Below the pieces are notes generated by a model that did not search any database, was not told the origin of the DNA, and saw only the letters and a program-made list of their open reading frames with translations. Shown one piece after another: positions 44,902-57,053 of a stretch of 64,000 nucleotides of DNA. A program made the position numbers and the translations under genes. The DNA is from Raphanus sativus (taxonomy: Eukaryota; Streptophyta; Magnoliopsida; Brassicales; Brassicaceae): positions 1,798,001 to 1,862,000 of the forward strand of contig NC_079514.1 in assembly GCF_000801105.2 (NCBI RefSeq), given 5' to 3'. Positions within the stretch are counted from its first letter, which is position 1. Every line of letters begins with the position of its first letter.

Positions 44902-45893
44902 ATGAACACAATCGATGGACAAGGGAAAATGTGGTGGGAGTTATGGTGGAACAGAACATTAGTGCATACGAGAGGCCATCTTATTGAGATCAAGAACTCT
45001 CATAATATCCTCATCTCTAACCTCACTTTGCTCAACTCTCCTTTCTGGACTATCCATCCTGTTTACTGCAGGTTCCTTATTTATACTTCCAAAACTGTTT
45101 TTGCTTGCATTTATGCTCTGTTACAAGTGTGCATGGTTCAAATAATCTCTATACCATTTTTATCTTACAGCAATGTTGTTGTTAGAAACATGACCATCCT
45201 TGCTCCAATGAATGCTCCTAACACCGACCGATGATATAGACCCATGTAAAACACATGACCATCCTTGTTTGTGTCTTTTGTGCTATCTTGTTTCTTATAA
45301 TTTTTCTGAATAACACTGTAGACTCAAGCACCAACGTCTGCATTGAGGACTGTTACATCGAAAGCGGCGATGACCTTGTAGCTGTGAAGAGCGGGTGGGA
45401 CCAGTACGGAATGGCCATGGCACGTCCGAGTTCAAACATCATCATCAGACGGATCTCTGGGACTACACGAACTTGTTCAGGTGTTGGAATAGGTAGTGAG
45501 ATGTCTGGTGGGATTTTCAACGTAACAATCCAAGACATTCACGTCTGGGACTCAGCAGCTGGGCTCCGCATCAAAACAGATATAGGGAGAGGCGGTTACA
45601 TTTCGAATATCACCGTTAGTAATGTGTTCTTGGAGAAAGTGAAAGTTCCAATAAGGTTCAGCAGAGGCTCTAACGACCACCCTGTGAGTGTGGATTCAAG
45701 AAAGGCTCCAATGTTGCTTGGTGTTGAAGGTGCATCGTTTCAAGATATATGTTTGAGGAATGTAACGCTCTTGGGTTACCGGAGACAGAGAAATGGAAAT
45801 GCAAGGATGTTTCAGGGTATGCGAGTGATGTTTTTCCTTTGCCATGTCCACAATTGTTGCAGAGGAAAGGTTTGCTCTCTCAGTGTTCATAGA
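44902..45893 (+). pseudogene. Partial, broken copy of the GH28 gene
   Basis: Only exons 3-5 of the gene at 33799-36386 are present, starting at TIDGQGKMWWELWWNRT. Exon 4 has a small gain at ACCGACCGATG that shifts the frame and spoils the donor. The last exon lacks 60 bases (20 codons between NDHP and VSVDS) without a shift. A one-base loss after NVTL then breaks the frame near 45770. The 3' UTR is also copied. The first two exons, with the membrane anchor and first motifs, are missing. Confidence 0.93.
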
Positions 45894-46525
45894 TGAGTTT
45901 TTGAGGTTCTTGATTAAATGGTGTTTTGGTTAGTTAGTTTTTTAGATTTACATGTGATGATGATGGTAGAGGAGGCCATGAGTTTGAGCGATTTTTTTTT
46001 TTGGTTCGGGTGAAGATTCATGGTCTACTTTACATGATGTCATCTTGGTTTTCCTTTCACATTATTTTATTCTTGCGTTGTGAATTTGATTCTTTTGACA
46101 CATACTTTGTGTAAACGAAATATACTTTCAATTATTCAATAAAAGATGTTTTTTCTTTTTTCTTTATGTTTACATATTCTCGGATATGATGTTATGCAAC
46201 TCTATATCCAGCTCCTCCAACAGCAGTTTATGTCATGGCATGGCAGAAGGGAAAGTAGTAGTATATTAAACGTTATGCATGGACAAAGAAAACTTCAAGA
46301 TATTCTACTGTCCGAAGTCTCCTAGACTTTATTTGAAAAAAAAAAAACAAAGCATCTTTGTTCAGTAGAACTTACCAACTCAAATCGGAGGATTCAAATA
46401 TGGGGAAGGAATTAAGATAGGAAACAGAGTAAACCTCCAAATCAGACAGACATAAGTTTACAAAAGGGGGTAGTTCAACAAAACATAACACAAACACAAA
46501 CACACACACACTTAATAGATTAGGT
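45894..46525. other. 3' region of the GH28 copy
   Basis: The first ~300 bases match the sequence downstream of the intact GH28 gene. The remainder shows no gene. Confidence 0.6.
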
Positions 46526-47118
46526 CTACTTTGAGACCTTGGACTTGGTTCTCAACAGTTGCTCCTCTAGACTAGCATGGGATTCCACCAGACTTGACAA
46601 AGCCTTGCTAATCTCATCAACGTTTTCTTCATGTAATCGTTTTGCCTCCCGAGCTGACTGAAACATGAGGCCACATCACATATTAATTAATTAATTAACT
46701 GGTGGTGTTGTCGAAAGCAAAACCCATATAAACTGTATTACCTGAACCAGGTGAGCGTAATGCTCTGTAACTTTTTTGGGAGGGTCGCTTCGAGGTCTTC
46801 GTGGTTGAGTTTCTGGATCGGCTGGTGAGTACAAGTAGGACCCTGAGATGAAAAGAGGATTGACTACTCACACACAAACACGTACGGGCAAACATTTAAT
46901 TCTTGAAACAATTAAATCAAAGAGAGAACATACCAAGATTGTATCCAGAGCATGCAATTATCCCTCTGACGACAACTGTCCGCATGTTTGAACCCGCAGC
47001 TTGCTCCTTGGTAGTCGCATCTAGACACAGGTGCAAAACAATCGTGTGTGTGAGAGAGAGAGCAGCTGCGAGATCGGAGATACCCCAATCTCCCGGCAAG
47101 GATGGATCCGCGCATCAT
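46526..47118 (-). CDS. Small unrecognised protein, helical C-terminus
   Basis: Three exons are clear: 46934-47020, 46742-46842 and 46526-46657. Their phases agree, giving DATTKEQAAGSNMRTVVVRG, SPADPETQPRRPRSDPP, then VTEHYAHLVQSAREAKRLHE and EEQLLRTKSKVSK at the end. The first exon is not settled: two adjacent ATGs at about 47113-47118 lie upstream, but no donor puts them in frame. The middle part is proline- and arginine-rich and the end is a coiled coil. I do not recognise the family. Confidence 0.5.
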
Positions 47119-48516
47119 CTTCTTCGATTGATTTGGGAATTAGGGTTTGCTTTCCTCGCGTTTTGTACGTACATTTTTTTTTAAGAAGAACTTTTTTTTT
47201 TTTTTTAACCGCTTTCTTAGTTTTAAGAAGAACTTCTACATAGATTTTTAATGCTTTTGTTTTAATACAACCCACCTTTGGGTCAATAAAATAGATATAT
47301 ATATATATATATCTAATTGTAATAAAATAGAACTTAAATATAATATAAATATAATACAACATTAAAATCGATAAATATTAGAATGTTTAAAATGATGAAA
47401 TTAACTTCTAAATTTGAAATAACCAAAAAGCATCAAAAATTATAACTACATGTGAACAACAAAAGTATGTATATATATAAACGATTATATTTTTATCAAA
47501 CATAAATTACTAAATTGTAATAGACGCATACATTGATGCTCAAATATCTTCATTTTTTTTAGTATGCATCCTTTTAAATTAATATTGATCCATTACAATA
47601 AGATACAAAAAATAGTTTGAAGAATATCCGTATATCTAACTTTTGTGAAATCGGGAAATCACATTCATAATATATCCACAATTCGTCTAAACATTAATAA
47701 ATATATTAGAATATTTTAAATATAAAAATTGAAGTCAAATTGAATTATATATTAAATCACATGTCGGTTTAATAGGTAGGTGTCTCACACATTTTAGCGA
47801 GTTTTGCAAGTTGTATATGATTTTAAAATAACGATGCTTTGTTTGCAAACCAAACTGAAATACATCATAGCATTTACCGGTTTAACCATGGATCCTGGTT
47901 AAGGTCCATGTTTGATTTTAAAACACTAAATATAATACTTCATCTATAACTTTTAAATGTAAATAAATAATCAAAAATATAAATTTATATCATATAAATT
48001 TGGATTGTTATAAAAAATAGTCCCGAGTTTTAAAAGCGCGGATAAAAATCTAATACGCAATTAATTTTGTGTGTGTATCTTAGGTTTCTGTCAATGCTTA
48101 TATAACAGATTTGGATTGATCCTTGAGAGCTAGAGAAAGCAAGAAACTAGCACATCCAAACCTACTCAACACTATATTAATATGAGACCCATTTCTATGG
48201 CCGTGTGATATGCTTGTATCTTAACAAAAAAAAAACAATTAAACAATTAGACCTTTTTGTTAGTCTGAAATTTATATCTATTTTTCTAGATATAACGTGT
48301 ACTTGTAATTAAAAAAAATAAAAATAAAAAGAAACCAGTTATCTCGTGAAATTAAGATCATATATACCATCAACCTACTTTAGTTGACCAAACTTGTTTC
48401 TAAAGAAAGAAGAGAGAAAGCAAAAGACAGAACAAAGACGAAGACTCTTATCATCCTTTGTCCTTTTTTTTCTCCCTCTCTGTCCCTAGCTTGGTGATGA
48501 TCTTGAAGCAAGAATA
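47119..48516. other. AT-rich spacer before the ATL gene
   Basis: No gene is supported. It contains T-runs near 47170-47215 and short TA repeats near 47290. The last ~150 bases are the ATL leader. Confidence 0.6.
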
Positions 48517-49461
48517 ATGACCGTCCTTCACAGATCTCTGTCGGACGATATGACAAACAACACGTCGTCCTGTGAATCTTTGTCGGATTGCATCGAAGAG
48601 TTGAGAGAATCAGGATCTTGTTCATCCACTTGTCTTAACTACTGTCTCTCCATCTGCAAGATCGACTCTGCTCCGCCTCCAGTGATTCACCGCGACCTGG
48701 ACCATAAAATAAAGAAGATCATAATCATCACCGCTTGCTCTGTCATCACAACTCTGTTTCTCCTCACTTTAGTCGCTCTCTGTTTCAAGTGGTACAACAG
48801 GAGGAGAAGATCAATATCGTTATCAAGAAGCATAGAGGAAGCTAGGACTTGGGATTTTGATGAACCATCATCACCTGTTATTATAGATCATCCGGTTTGG
48901 CATATCAGGACCGTTGGTTTGAATCCAATGGTTATAAGTTCGATCAAAGTGTGTAAGTATAGTAAAAGAGATGGTGTTGTGGAAGGAACTGATTGTTCGG
49001 TTTGTTTAAGTGAGTTTGAAGAAGAAGAGATGCTTAGATTGTTACCAAAGTGTAGACATGCTTTTCATCTTTCTTGTATTGATACTTGGCTTAGATCACA
49101 CACCAACTGTCCTCTTTGTCGTGCTCCTATTGTGTTGGTTAATGATGATGACGATGGAGACGATATAGAGGAGACCCCTGTGAGTATGAATGGAGATATC
49201 GACGAAGAAACCGAGAGAGATGATGAGGAAGAAGCTGATGGTTTTGTTGGTATAGATATTAGAGATGGGGAAGCAGATAAGTCGCAGGAGCGAGTGAGAC
49301 GTTCTGTGTCGTTGGATTCATTGTCGGGTTTAAGGGTAAGTGAAGTTGGTGTTGTTGCTGGTAGAGGGAAAGAGAAGGTGAAGAGAGGCAATGGTGTTGG
49401 ACATTCTATTGTTGAGAGGTCAAGTTTCTTGAAAAGATCAATCTCTGACATTGGTAAGTAG
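48517..49461 (+). CDS. ATL-family RING-H2 E3 ubiquitin ligase
   Basis: This intronless gene of 314 residues fits the ATL family. A Cys-rich N-terminus precedes one membrane span (about residues 66-90, [20 protein letters not shown]). The GLD-type motif ([10 protein letters not shown]) lies at about residues 134-143. The RING-H2 finger spans residues 160-201, with Cys160, 163, 179, His181, 184, Cys187, 198 and 201, and Trp191. The tail is acidic and Ser-rich. It corresponds in position to Arabidopsis At4g33565. ATL proteins are membrane-bound E3 ligases, many induced in defence or growth; the target here is unknown. Confidence 0.9.
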   Translation: MTVLHRSLSDDMTNNTSSCESLSDCIEELRESGSCSSTCLNYCLSICKIDSAPPPVIHRDLDHKIKKIIIITACSVITTLFLLTLVALCFKWYNRRRRSISLSRSIEEARTWDFDEPSSPVIIDHPVWHIRTVGLNPMVISSIKVCKYSKRDGVVEGTDCSVCLSEFEEEEMLRLLPKCRHAFHLSCIDTWLRSHTNCPLCRAPIVLVNDDDDGDDIEETPVSMNGDIDEETERDDEEEADGFVGIDIRDGEADKSQERVRRSVSLDSLSGLRVSEVGVVAGRGKEKVKRGNGVGHSIVERSSFLKRSISDIGK

Positions 49462-49518
49462 TAGGAGCTCTCTACACATGTACAAAGGAAGTTTCTTGGA
49501 GCCAATGAAGAAAACCAA

Positions 49519-49618
49519 ATCAAAGCTGCTACTCTTGTACTAAAGTGAATAGAGTTGTTACATTTTGTTGTGTTATCAAAGCTGCTACTCTTGTACTCAA
49601 GTGAATAGAGTTGTTACA
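49519..49618 (+). repeat. 44-bp direct repeat downstream of the ATL gene
   Basis: Two nearly perfect 44-base units (49519-49562 and 49575-49618) start 56 bases apart, in the probable 3' UTR. They differ at one base. Confidence 0.9.
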
Positions 49619-50498
49619 GCTTTTATTTGGCCTTACCTCGTATTCAAATGTTTTTTCTGATAATGGATTTACACCTTTTTTGAAGCTTTAGCGTTTTTGT
49701 AAGAGAGTGAAGAACTCATTATATGAACATTTTTTTTTTTGGCATCATTATTATATGAACATTTGTATTAACTATTAAGCAGTTACATTTTTTTTTGGTC
49801 TAAATTTTGGAAAATAAAATATGGATCAAGAAAAGGTCAGTTTACATTATTTTGACGTACCGCAATTACTCCAAGACACCTTTCCTTGCACAGATTTTTC
49901 TTCTATAGTTGAATTAGTAAATTACAATTTGCCTATTCAAATTTATGAATCTTTGACTATAGCAAACTTATCATATTAAACAATACCATCCATCACGGGT
50001 TTAAAACTGTAAATGCTTTTGACTAAAAAAATCTGTTAGTAAAATGTCTGCACAAATATTTAAATAATTATTTTCGAAAATCATTTTATATATGTTAGGT
50101 ATGGATTGGTCCCTTCAAATTAAATGTAACTTATTAGTTAGTCATAAAACTTCTAAACATTAAAATGTATTTTTTTGTCGGTAATCTTTTTAATTGGTCT
50201 GAGAAAGTTCAAAAGGTGTATACGAACAGTCACTCAGGCCCAGTAGCCCACAGTTTACAACATTGATCAAATTTACTTTTTTATCCAAGCCCAAGATTTT
50301 AACCAAAAATCGACGGTAGGGTCCACAAGTGACACGACACGGAAAAAAACACTTTGGTTTCTCCGTCTTTGTTGGAGAATTGCATTCACTTCCAAGTTTT
50401 TTTTTTCCTCTTCTAATTTAATTATTTTTTTGCTTTCTCTTTGAGATGAATGCTCTCGAGATGCTTGTACCATATTCGAGATACCAAACTTTCCTTTA
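49619..50498. other. Spacer before BCA5
   Basis: AT-rich, with no gene supported. The final ~150 bases are the carbonic anhydrase leader. Confidence 0.6.
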
Positions 50499-52175
50499 AT
50501 GGCATCACACTTACCCATCTCCTATGATCCTTCTTCCTCCACGTCTCTCCATACCCAACAATTGGTACGTGTCAAGTCTCTCTCTCTCTCTCTCACTTGA
50601 ATTTTGATCAAGTGTTTTGTCTAATTTTTGATTCAGATCTTCTGCTCCAGTGACAAAGTAAAGGACTTTGAGAAAGCCCAGTTGAGAATTCCCTCTTCTT
50701 TCAGGTAATTTCTTAGATTCCTCCTGCTCCAATCTGATTTCACTTCGATTCAGCATTGTTAGTTTTTTAAGTTATCTATAAATATTTTAGTTTTTCTTTT
50801 TGATGCTTCAAATGGCAAAAAACTCTGTTTAGATATGTTCTGTTAATGTTCAAGTTCTCATGTTTAAGGCTGTTTCTGTGGTGTTTTGCAGAAGAAAAGC
50901 TGCAAACTTGCAAACGATGGCATCAGGCAAGACACCTGGACTGACTCAGGAAGCTAATGACTTCACTAGTGGAGAAAACAACACTGACGACGTATTCGAC
51001 GACATGAAACAGCGGTTCCTCGCCTTCAAGAAGCTTAACTACATGTAAGTGGTGGCTTACTTCTTTATATGGAGGATTTGGTTTGCCTCATCTAATGATG
51101 ATATACTTCTTATGAACAGGGATAACTTAGAGCACTTCAAGAAACTAGCAGATGCTCAAGCTCCAAAGGTGGATGTTAAAAGTTTTTTACTCTTCATGGA
51201 TCGGCTTTGATATATATCTTCTTGTTGCTAACACTTTCAGGCAACAGTTTCTGGTGATTGCTTGTGCAGACTCTAGGGTCTGTCCTTCTGCCGTCCTCGG
51301 ATTTCAACCTGGTGAAGCATTCACTGTTCGTAACATTGCAAATTTAGTACCTTCATACGAGGTACCACATTCTCTAGTCCAGAACCGCCCATTGTTTTTT
51401 TTTGTTTCACATTTTGATCTAATTGAATTTGCCTGTTGCGGCAGTCTGGACCTACTGAAACAAAAGCTGCTCTCCAGTTCTCTGTGAATACTCTTGAAGT
51501 TAGTATCTCATCCCTCCTTACAGTTATATATTACTTATACAGAACTTGGAACTCAAAATCGAAAGCTTTGATTCTTAGTTGTGGGATTTATCTATTAAAC
51601 TTGTAGGTGGAGAATATCTTAGTTGTTGGTCATAGCCGTTGTGGAGGAATTCAAGCTTTAATGAGCATGGAAGATGAAGGAGACTCCAGGTTTCTTTTTA
51701 TCACTCTTGTTAAAAAAAAAAAAAAAAACTTCCATAGTTGTTGATCTTTGCTATATTGCATTTTACTTGTTAACAGAAGTTTCATACGTAACTGGGTGAT
51801 TGTGGGGAAGAAGGCAAAGGAAAGCACAAAAGCTGTTGCTTCAAACCTCCATTTTGATCACCAGTGTCAACATTGTGAAAAGGTAAATATTTATTGGTAA
51901 ATCAGTGCAACTTATAGATATATATCTTATGTTAATCGATGAACTAATATAGAATGTATAACGAAATGCAGACGTCGATTAATCATTCATTAGAAAGACT
52001 GCTTGGTTATCCATGGATAGAAGAGAAAGTGCGGAATGGATCACTGTCACTCCATGGTGGCTACTATGACTTTGTAAACTGTACATTTGAGAAATGGACC
52101 GTCGATTATGAAGGAAGCAGAGGCGGCAAGAAGGAAGGCAGTGGGATTGCTGTTAAAAACCGATCAGTTTGGTGA
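50499..52175 (+). CDS. BCA5: Beta carbonic anhydrase 5, plastid
   Basis: Nine exons (50499-50564, 50637-50704, 50892-51044, 51120-51168, 51248-51361, 51445-51498, 51607-51689, 51777-51882, 51972-52175) join in frame to 298 residues, near the length of Arabidopsis BCA5 (At4g33580). The N-terminal ~65 residues are Ser-rich and lack acidic groups, as in a plastid transit peptide. The zinc site of plant-type beta carbonic anhydrases is visible: Cys118 and Asp120-Arg122 in CADSR, His177 and Cys180 in GHSRCGG. The enzyme interconverts CO2 and bicarbonate. No damage is seen. Confidence 0.95.
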
Positions 52176-52430
52176 TTATTAACCATCTCAATCTTCATTA
52201 GGATTGTCTTTCATAGTTTTGAGAATCATCAGAGACTCCTTTCTTTGCCGTTGTGTGTTGACAAAATATCATATTCTAACTCTTCAGGAACTTACGTTCG
52301 TTTTATCAATATGATTTGTGAATTCAATGTTTGATCAGAGGCATACAAAACAGAGATTAGAAAGAAACTATAATACACCAACAACAAAGTTAAACTCTCC
52401 AAGTAAATATATAGCTTATGGTGATGATCA

Positions 52431-53821
52431 TTAACACCGACATTCATCTAACGAATCATAACCGTGGTTGTGTTCTGTGATATTCTGCTTCGTTCTATTT
52501 TCAAACTTGTCCAAAACGCTTCTCGCCCACTCGCCAAAGTAAGTCTCATTGTGTCCGATCATAGCGTTCTTATACACCGACATGCATCGCCTATCTGAAT
52601 CAAGAAACTCACATTTTTCTCCAACAGGATCGTGCCACGTGCCTTCGTGTCTCATTCCTGACCAGTTAGCTCCCCATTGGAACACACGCTGTCCGACTCC
52701 AGCAAGCTGAAGCCACCCTTTGGGGAAAAACTCCATCACGCTACTACCTCTATCCATTAAAAACAAGTTGGTTAGCTGTGCACCGTGCGGTGATACCAAC
52801 ACATCGGTCTTCTGCATCAGCTCCACTTGCTGACAAAACGTTAGATTGTCCGAGTAAGAAACGTTTAGCTCACACCCTTCTAGTCTCTCGCACTCTCTCT
52901 TAAAGACATTGATCACCACTGATTCGTTCCTGAAAGCTCTGGCTCCGGTTCTCAATAGCAGTGTCATACCAATTCGAGGTTTTGATGTCTCTGATGAGGT
53001 GACGTTACAGTAGGTTCTTGCTTTGCATCTAATGTGATCGAAAGCCTCCATTCTTCTCTCCCTTGACATTCCAGCTTGGTCATGTCTCATCACAACAGCC
53101 TTGTCGAAGCAAACCGGCTTCTCCTCATCGATAAACCGTGTAAACTCCGGTTCTTGACTGTAAGTAGCTCTGAGTATTTCGCTTAACCAATGCCCCATTC
53201 CAAACCTTAGTTCTCCCCAGTGGTATAAAACCCATTTCTGAGGCCTTTCACATCGGTTTCTTAAGCTCCAAGAAACGAACGGGACCATGGTGGATAGTCC
53301 ATGCCACAAGTTATAGTAATCGTATTGATTATAAGAGACAAAAGTCAAACCCTTCTGAAGAACGGCATTGGTAGGAATAGCTTCAGGCCAAGCCAGCGCG
53401 TAGTAGTTCCATGATCCATCGTGCTCATCAACCCCTTTCAAGCATAGAAGCCTTCCTTTGGAAGAATCTGAAGGGAACTCTTGGTACTGAGCCTCGTCTT
53501 TGGTTTGGTTATCAAAGAGAGAGCTCATGAACCAAGTATGACCCTCGAGTGGTTTGTTTGAGAAGCGATGGTCCTTGAGTGGAAGGAATGTCACCGATTC
53601 ACGTAGCTTTTCCACCAAGTAAGCCGTCTTGTTGTCTGATGTTTGCTCGTGTTGGTGTTTCAGATACGTAAAGAGTGAAGGAGGGAGTGAAATGGAGTGT
53701 TGAGTGATTTGAATTGAACTGATTTGGAGAAGAACGAAAACAGTGACAGCGAGGCACAAGACTTTCGAGTAGGACTTCAGGGAGGATAAGCAAGTAACTA
53801 GCCTTCGCCAAACACTAGGTT
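52431..53821 (-). CDS. GT61-like glycosyltransferase, 5' end cut by gap
   Basis: A single open frame encodes more than 460 residues and stays open into the N run, so the true start is not in the window; the TTG at 53759 is not a start. The visible order is a short cytosolic tail (RRLVTCLSSLKSYSKVL), a membrane anchor (CLAVTVFVLLQISSI) and a lumenal domain. The lumenal part holds the DUF563/GT61-type block VLVSPHGAQLTNLFLM and WGELRFGMGHWLSE. It resembles the Arabidopsis At4g33590/At4g33600 pair. GT61 enzymes act in the Golgi, for example as xylosyl- or arabinosyltransferases; the sugar here is unknown. Confidence 0.85.
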
Positions 53822-53921
53822 NNNNNNNNNNNNNNNNNNNNNNNNNNNNNNNNNNNNNNNNNNNNNNNNNNNNNNNNNNNNNNNNNNNNNNNNNNNNNNN
53901 NNNNNNNNNNNNNNNNNNNNN
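53822..53921. other. Assembly gap, 100 N
   Basis: A second run of exactly 100 N, again likely of unknown true size. It removes the start of the GT61-like gene. Confidence 0.99.
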
Positions 53922-54427
53922 TTAAAAAGTGGATTGTTTATGTTGTATATTTGGTTTGTTAGAAGTCGTATAACTGTAGTAGAATTTAAAGTAGTATTAT
54001 GATTTATTTTTGAATGAAAGGAAATCGTGGAACATATCAAATTATACTTTTAATATATTTAATAATTAATAAGGCAATGGCATGTATCTGTAAATATTTT
54101 TCAAAGTTTAAGGAGAAGTCTGAAAAAAAGGCTGCTGTTTTATTGTATTGATATGAGGAGTTCACAGAAGTATTATTGATGGAGATGCTCTAATGGTGCT
54201 CTAAAACGTTGAAAACAAAATAAAAAAATGAAAAAGATAGACCATTGCCATCTTAAATTAATTTAGTAGCCTTAGGCAAAACTTTGAATATGGACCTTGT
54301 TATTAAGTAATCTCGTAATTTTTTTGTTCGATACATTTTTTAAAAAATTGAGCGAAAAAACGTAGGAAAATTTGGGAAAATGGTAGAACGTACAGCATGT
54401 GCAGCTTTTTAACCATCATTAATGCTA
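53922..54427. other. Contig 3 left end, unique
   Basis: AT-rich, with no gene. It does not contain the missing BAK1 exons or the GT61 start. Confidence 0.55.
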
Positions 54428-55317
54428 ATTAAAAGTTAATATCCGCTTAATACAAAATTGTTAGAACTGTCAAAGTTTGAAATTCGTGAAAGTCTTTCCG
54501 TTATTGGATTTAAACTGAAATTTGGATAAAAAGACATAGCATTGTGTTAGCTTTCATTTTAATCAACGGTTAGAAAAATTACCCCAGTTCGTAAAATCGG
54601 TCAAGAAAACCAGTCCAACCCAAAGGAGGACACACCCGTGTGCTTCCCTCCGATTCATGGACTGGTCAAGTAAATGAGGGCAGTACCAATATAAATCATT
54701 TAATTTGTAACCAAAGGAATTACAGTGTGATTATTATTATTTTTTAGTATTGGGACACGGTTTTATGTTAAGGTAGTCTTTAGTATAGGGTCAAATCTTT
54801 TTCGATTCTTTGTAATATATAAAGAGTTACTGGGTTACGATTACGCATTCTTTGGTTAATATGTTTTGAAGTAATAAGTTCGATTCAGATGAACATATAA
54901 ACTATAAAATAAACAGCCAATATCAACACAGAATAAACAATCGAGGACTTGGTTTCTCATGTTTTCTAGACAGCATTAGTTCTAGTATTTTGTAAATCCT
55001 ACATCAATATTCATTTTCTGCGTGAATGAATTTTGACGAGGTCTATTTTTAAAAGCATGAAGAAGGTCACAGACTCAAAATGACCTTGCATGTCCACATG
55101 CAATGCATTTATTTGTAATTGTACGTACAGACAACTATTTATCAATGTATTATTCCATCACAAAATATTATACAACCATACACATGAACGTTAAGGAATC
55201 ACCATATACTGGTAGATGGTAATCATGATTTGAAGATAAAAACACACACACACGTACGTCCGCTATGGACATGTTTTATTCATCTGCGTAACATATATAT
55301 TCATAATTAGTAAGGCC
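54428..55317. other. Spacer 3' of the broken PR-1-like copy
   Basis: It matches 52-1045 with small deletions. No gene is supported. Confidence 0.65.
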
Positions 55318-55798
55318 AACGGCCCCTAAACATTACCAGGAGGAGCATAGCTGCAAATGATGAAAGTTCCACCACTGTTTACACCTGAACTTTGGCACAT
55401 CCAACCCACACCGAGTTTCTCCACACAACTTGAGTATAGTGACCACATGCTTTTCCGGAACGACAAGTGTTCGAACTGTAGAAGTAAGTCGTTCTTCTCG
55501 TTGACCCACAACCTCACTGCGTCAGCTCCAGACAGATCACCAGTGCTTCCTGCCAAGTTTTCGCCGTAACGCCCGCCTGAGTGAGTGAGACGACAGTCCC
55601 CTCGCCTTTGCAGAGCATATTGTCGGCGTATTCCGCCACATCCGCATGCCATCGTATCGGGCCCACACCAACAGCGGCACGAGCACGGTTGTGCACATCG
55701 AGGTAATCTTGTTGCCTGTCTTGGGCTTTGAGAGGAACTGCAAAAGCTAGGACAAGTGCTATAGTCACGAAAACTAGAGTTTGAGAAGAGATCTTCAT
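55318..55798 (-). pseudogene. PR-1-like gene (right copy, broken)
   Basis: It is nearly identical to the gene at 1046-1534, with the same signal peptide and start. Several one-base changes break it: a loss in the EYARRYA codons (about 55621), a gain in the codons after NEKND (about 55487), and gains near 55390 and 55378 around [10 protein letters not shown]. The reading frame ends early, and the second half of the CAP domain could not be made. Confidence 0.92.
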
Positions 55799-56240
55799 AG
55801 TTTTTTCTTGGTTGGATATGATTTGTGGTTCTAAATGAGGATATATATAGTACACTTCAGTGTTTACATTGGAGTTATTTTATGGGCAAGTACTAACACT
55901 TGCAAATAGTTTTGCCAAATAAATACACTAGTAATTTTATTTTAATCTGTTTTACAAAGTCAATTAGGCGAAAGGGTCAGACAATAGGGCCGTAAACTAA
56001 TAACACTGTCCATTTTCTAAATAAATTTAAAGACTATTGATTTGACTGCACAATTTTAGAAGTATTAAAAATGCAAGACAATTTCTTCAAATCTTTCCAT
56101 ATACTCTTGTATGTTTTTAAAATTATTATCTCGTAGAAACTTCGAAACAAAAGATATACAAATCGTTACAATTTTTTACGTTCCTTGATTTATATACTTT
56201 TAGATAACTTCTATGTGATGTCAAAAAAGAAAAGAATAAC

Positions 56241-56894
56241 TTCTATGTTTTATGCTTGTTAATTACTATGGCTTTTACCAGGTCAGGTGAAGAGATGGAA
56301 ATTAATGATACTTAATTGCTTAATTATTATAATAGAGGTGTGTAAAGTCTGACCTGATCAGTGTTTAATTTTCTTTCTTTTCCTTCCTTTTTAGTTCAAA
56401 TTTTAACAATTTTCCAATGTTTATATATTAGTTTAGTTCGTCTAGGCATCAACTTAAGAGAGGATGTCAAGACAATGAACAAAACAATTTTTTTGAACAC
56501 AAAACAAGCATATTTTCATAAAAAAATTAACATAGAAACATAAGGAAGATAGTATATGAGTTAGAGTCTTTCCGTTGAACATGAAAGGATCCAAAAGCAC
56601 TTTCCTAAATTTCACGTATAGAAGGAATTTTGAAGAAAAAAAAAATGAATACACGTTGTTATTTTCTTATTAATTACAAAATATTAAATGCAAGGTATAA
56701 AACCCCTAACTGTATGTGCTCTAACACATGTATGTATACATACAAGACGGATATTTTCATATATCACACAAAGCAAGTGCAAGCCGTAGCATTGCATTTT
56801 TCTTATTCCATTATAAAATCCACACATATATGGTATAAAAAGCGGACTGAACCCAGACTAAACATTATTAAGCTGATGATGAAGATTGGTATAA

Positions 56895-56929
<35 letters not shown>

Positions 56930-57004
56930 TTGGTATAAACTGAACAACATAGAAACAATTAGTACACATTGTGACAAAAAGAAAAAAAAGAATCAATAGT
57001 ACAC

Positions 57005-57053
<49 letters not shown>

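Noticed and set aside
53759..53759. TTG as the start of the GT61-like protein
   Set aside because: The frame continues upstream through a basic tail into the N run, so the real start is missing.
57011..57052. Long TA tract as a regulatory or origin signal
   Set aside because: It is a simple TA microsatellite of a kind common in this genome.
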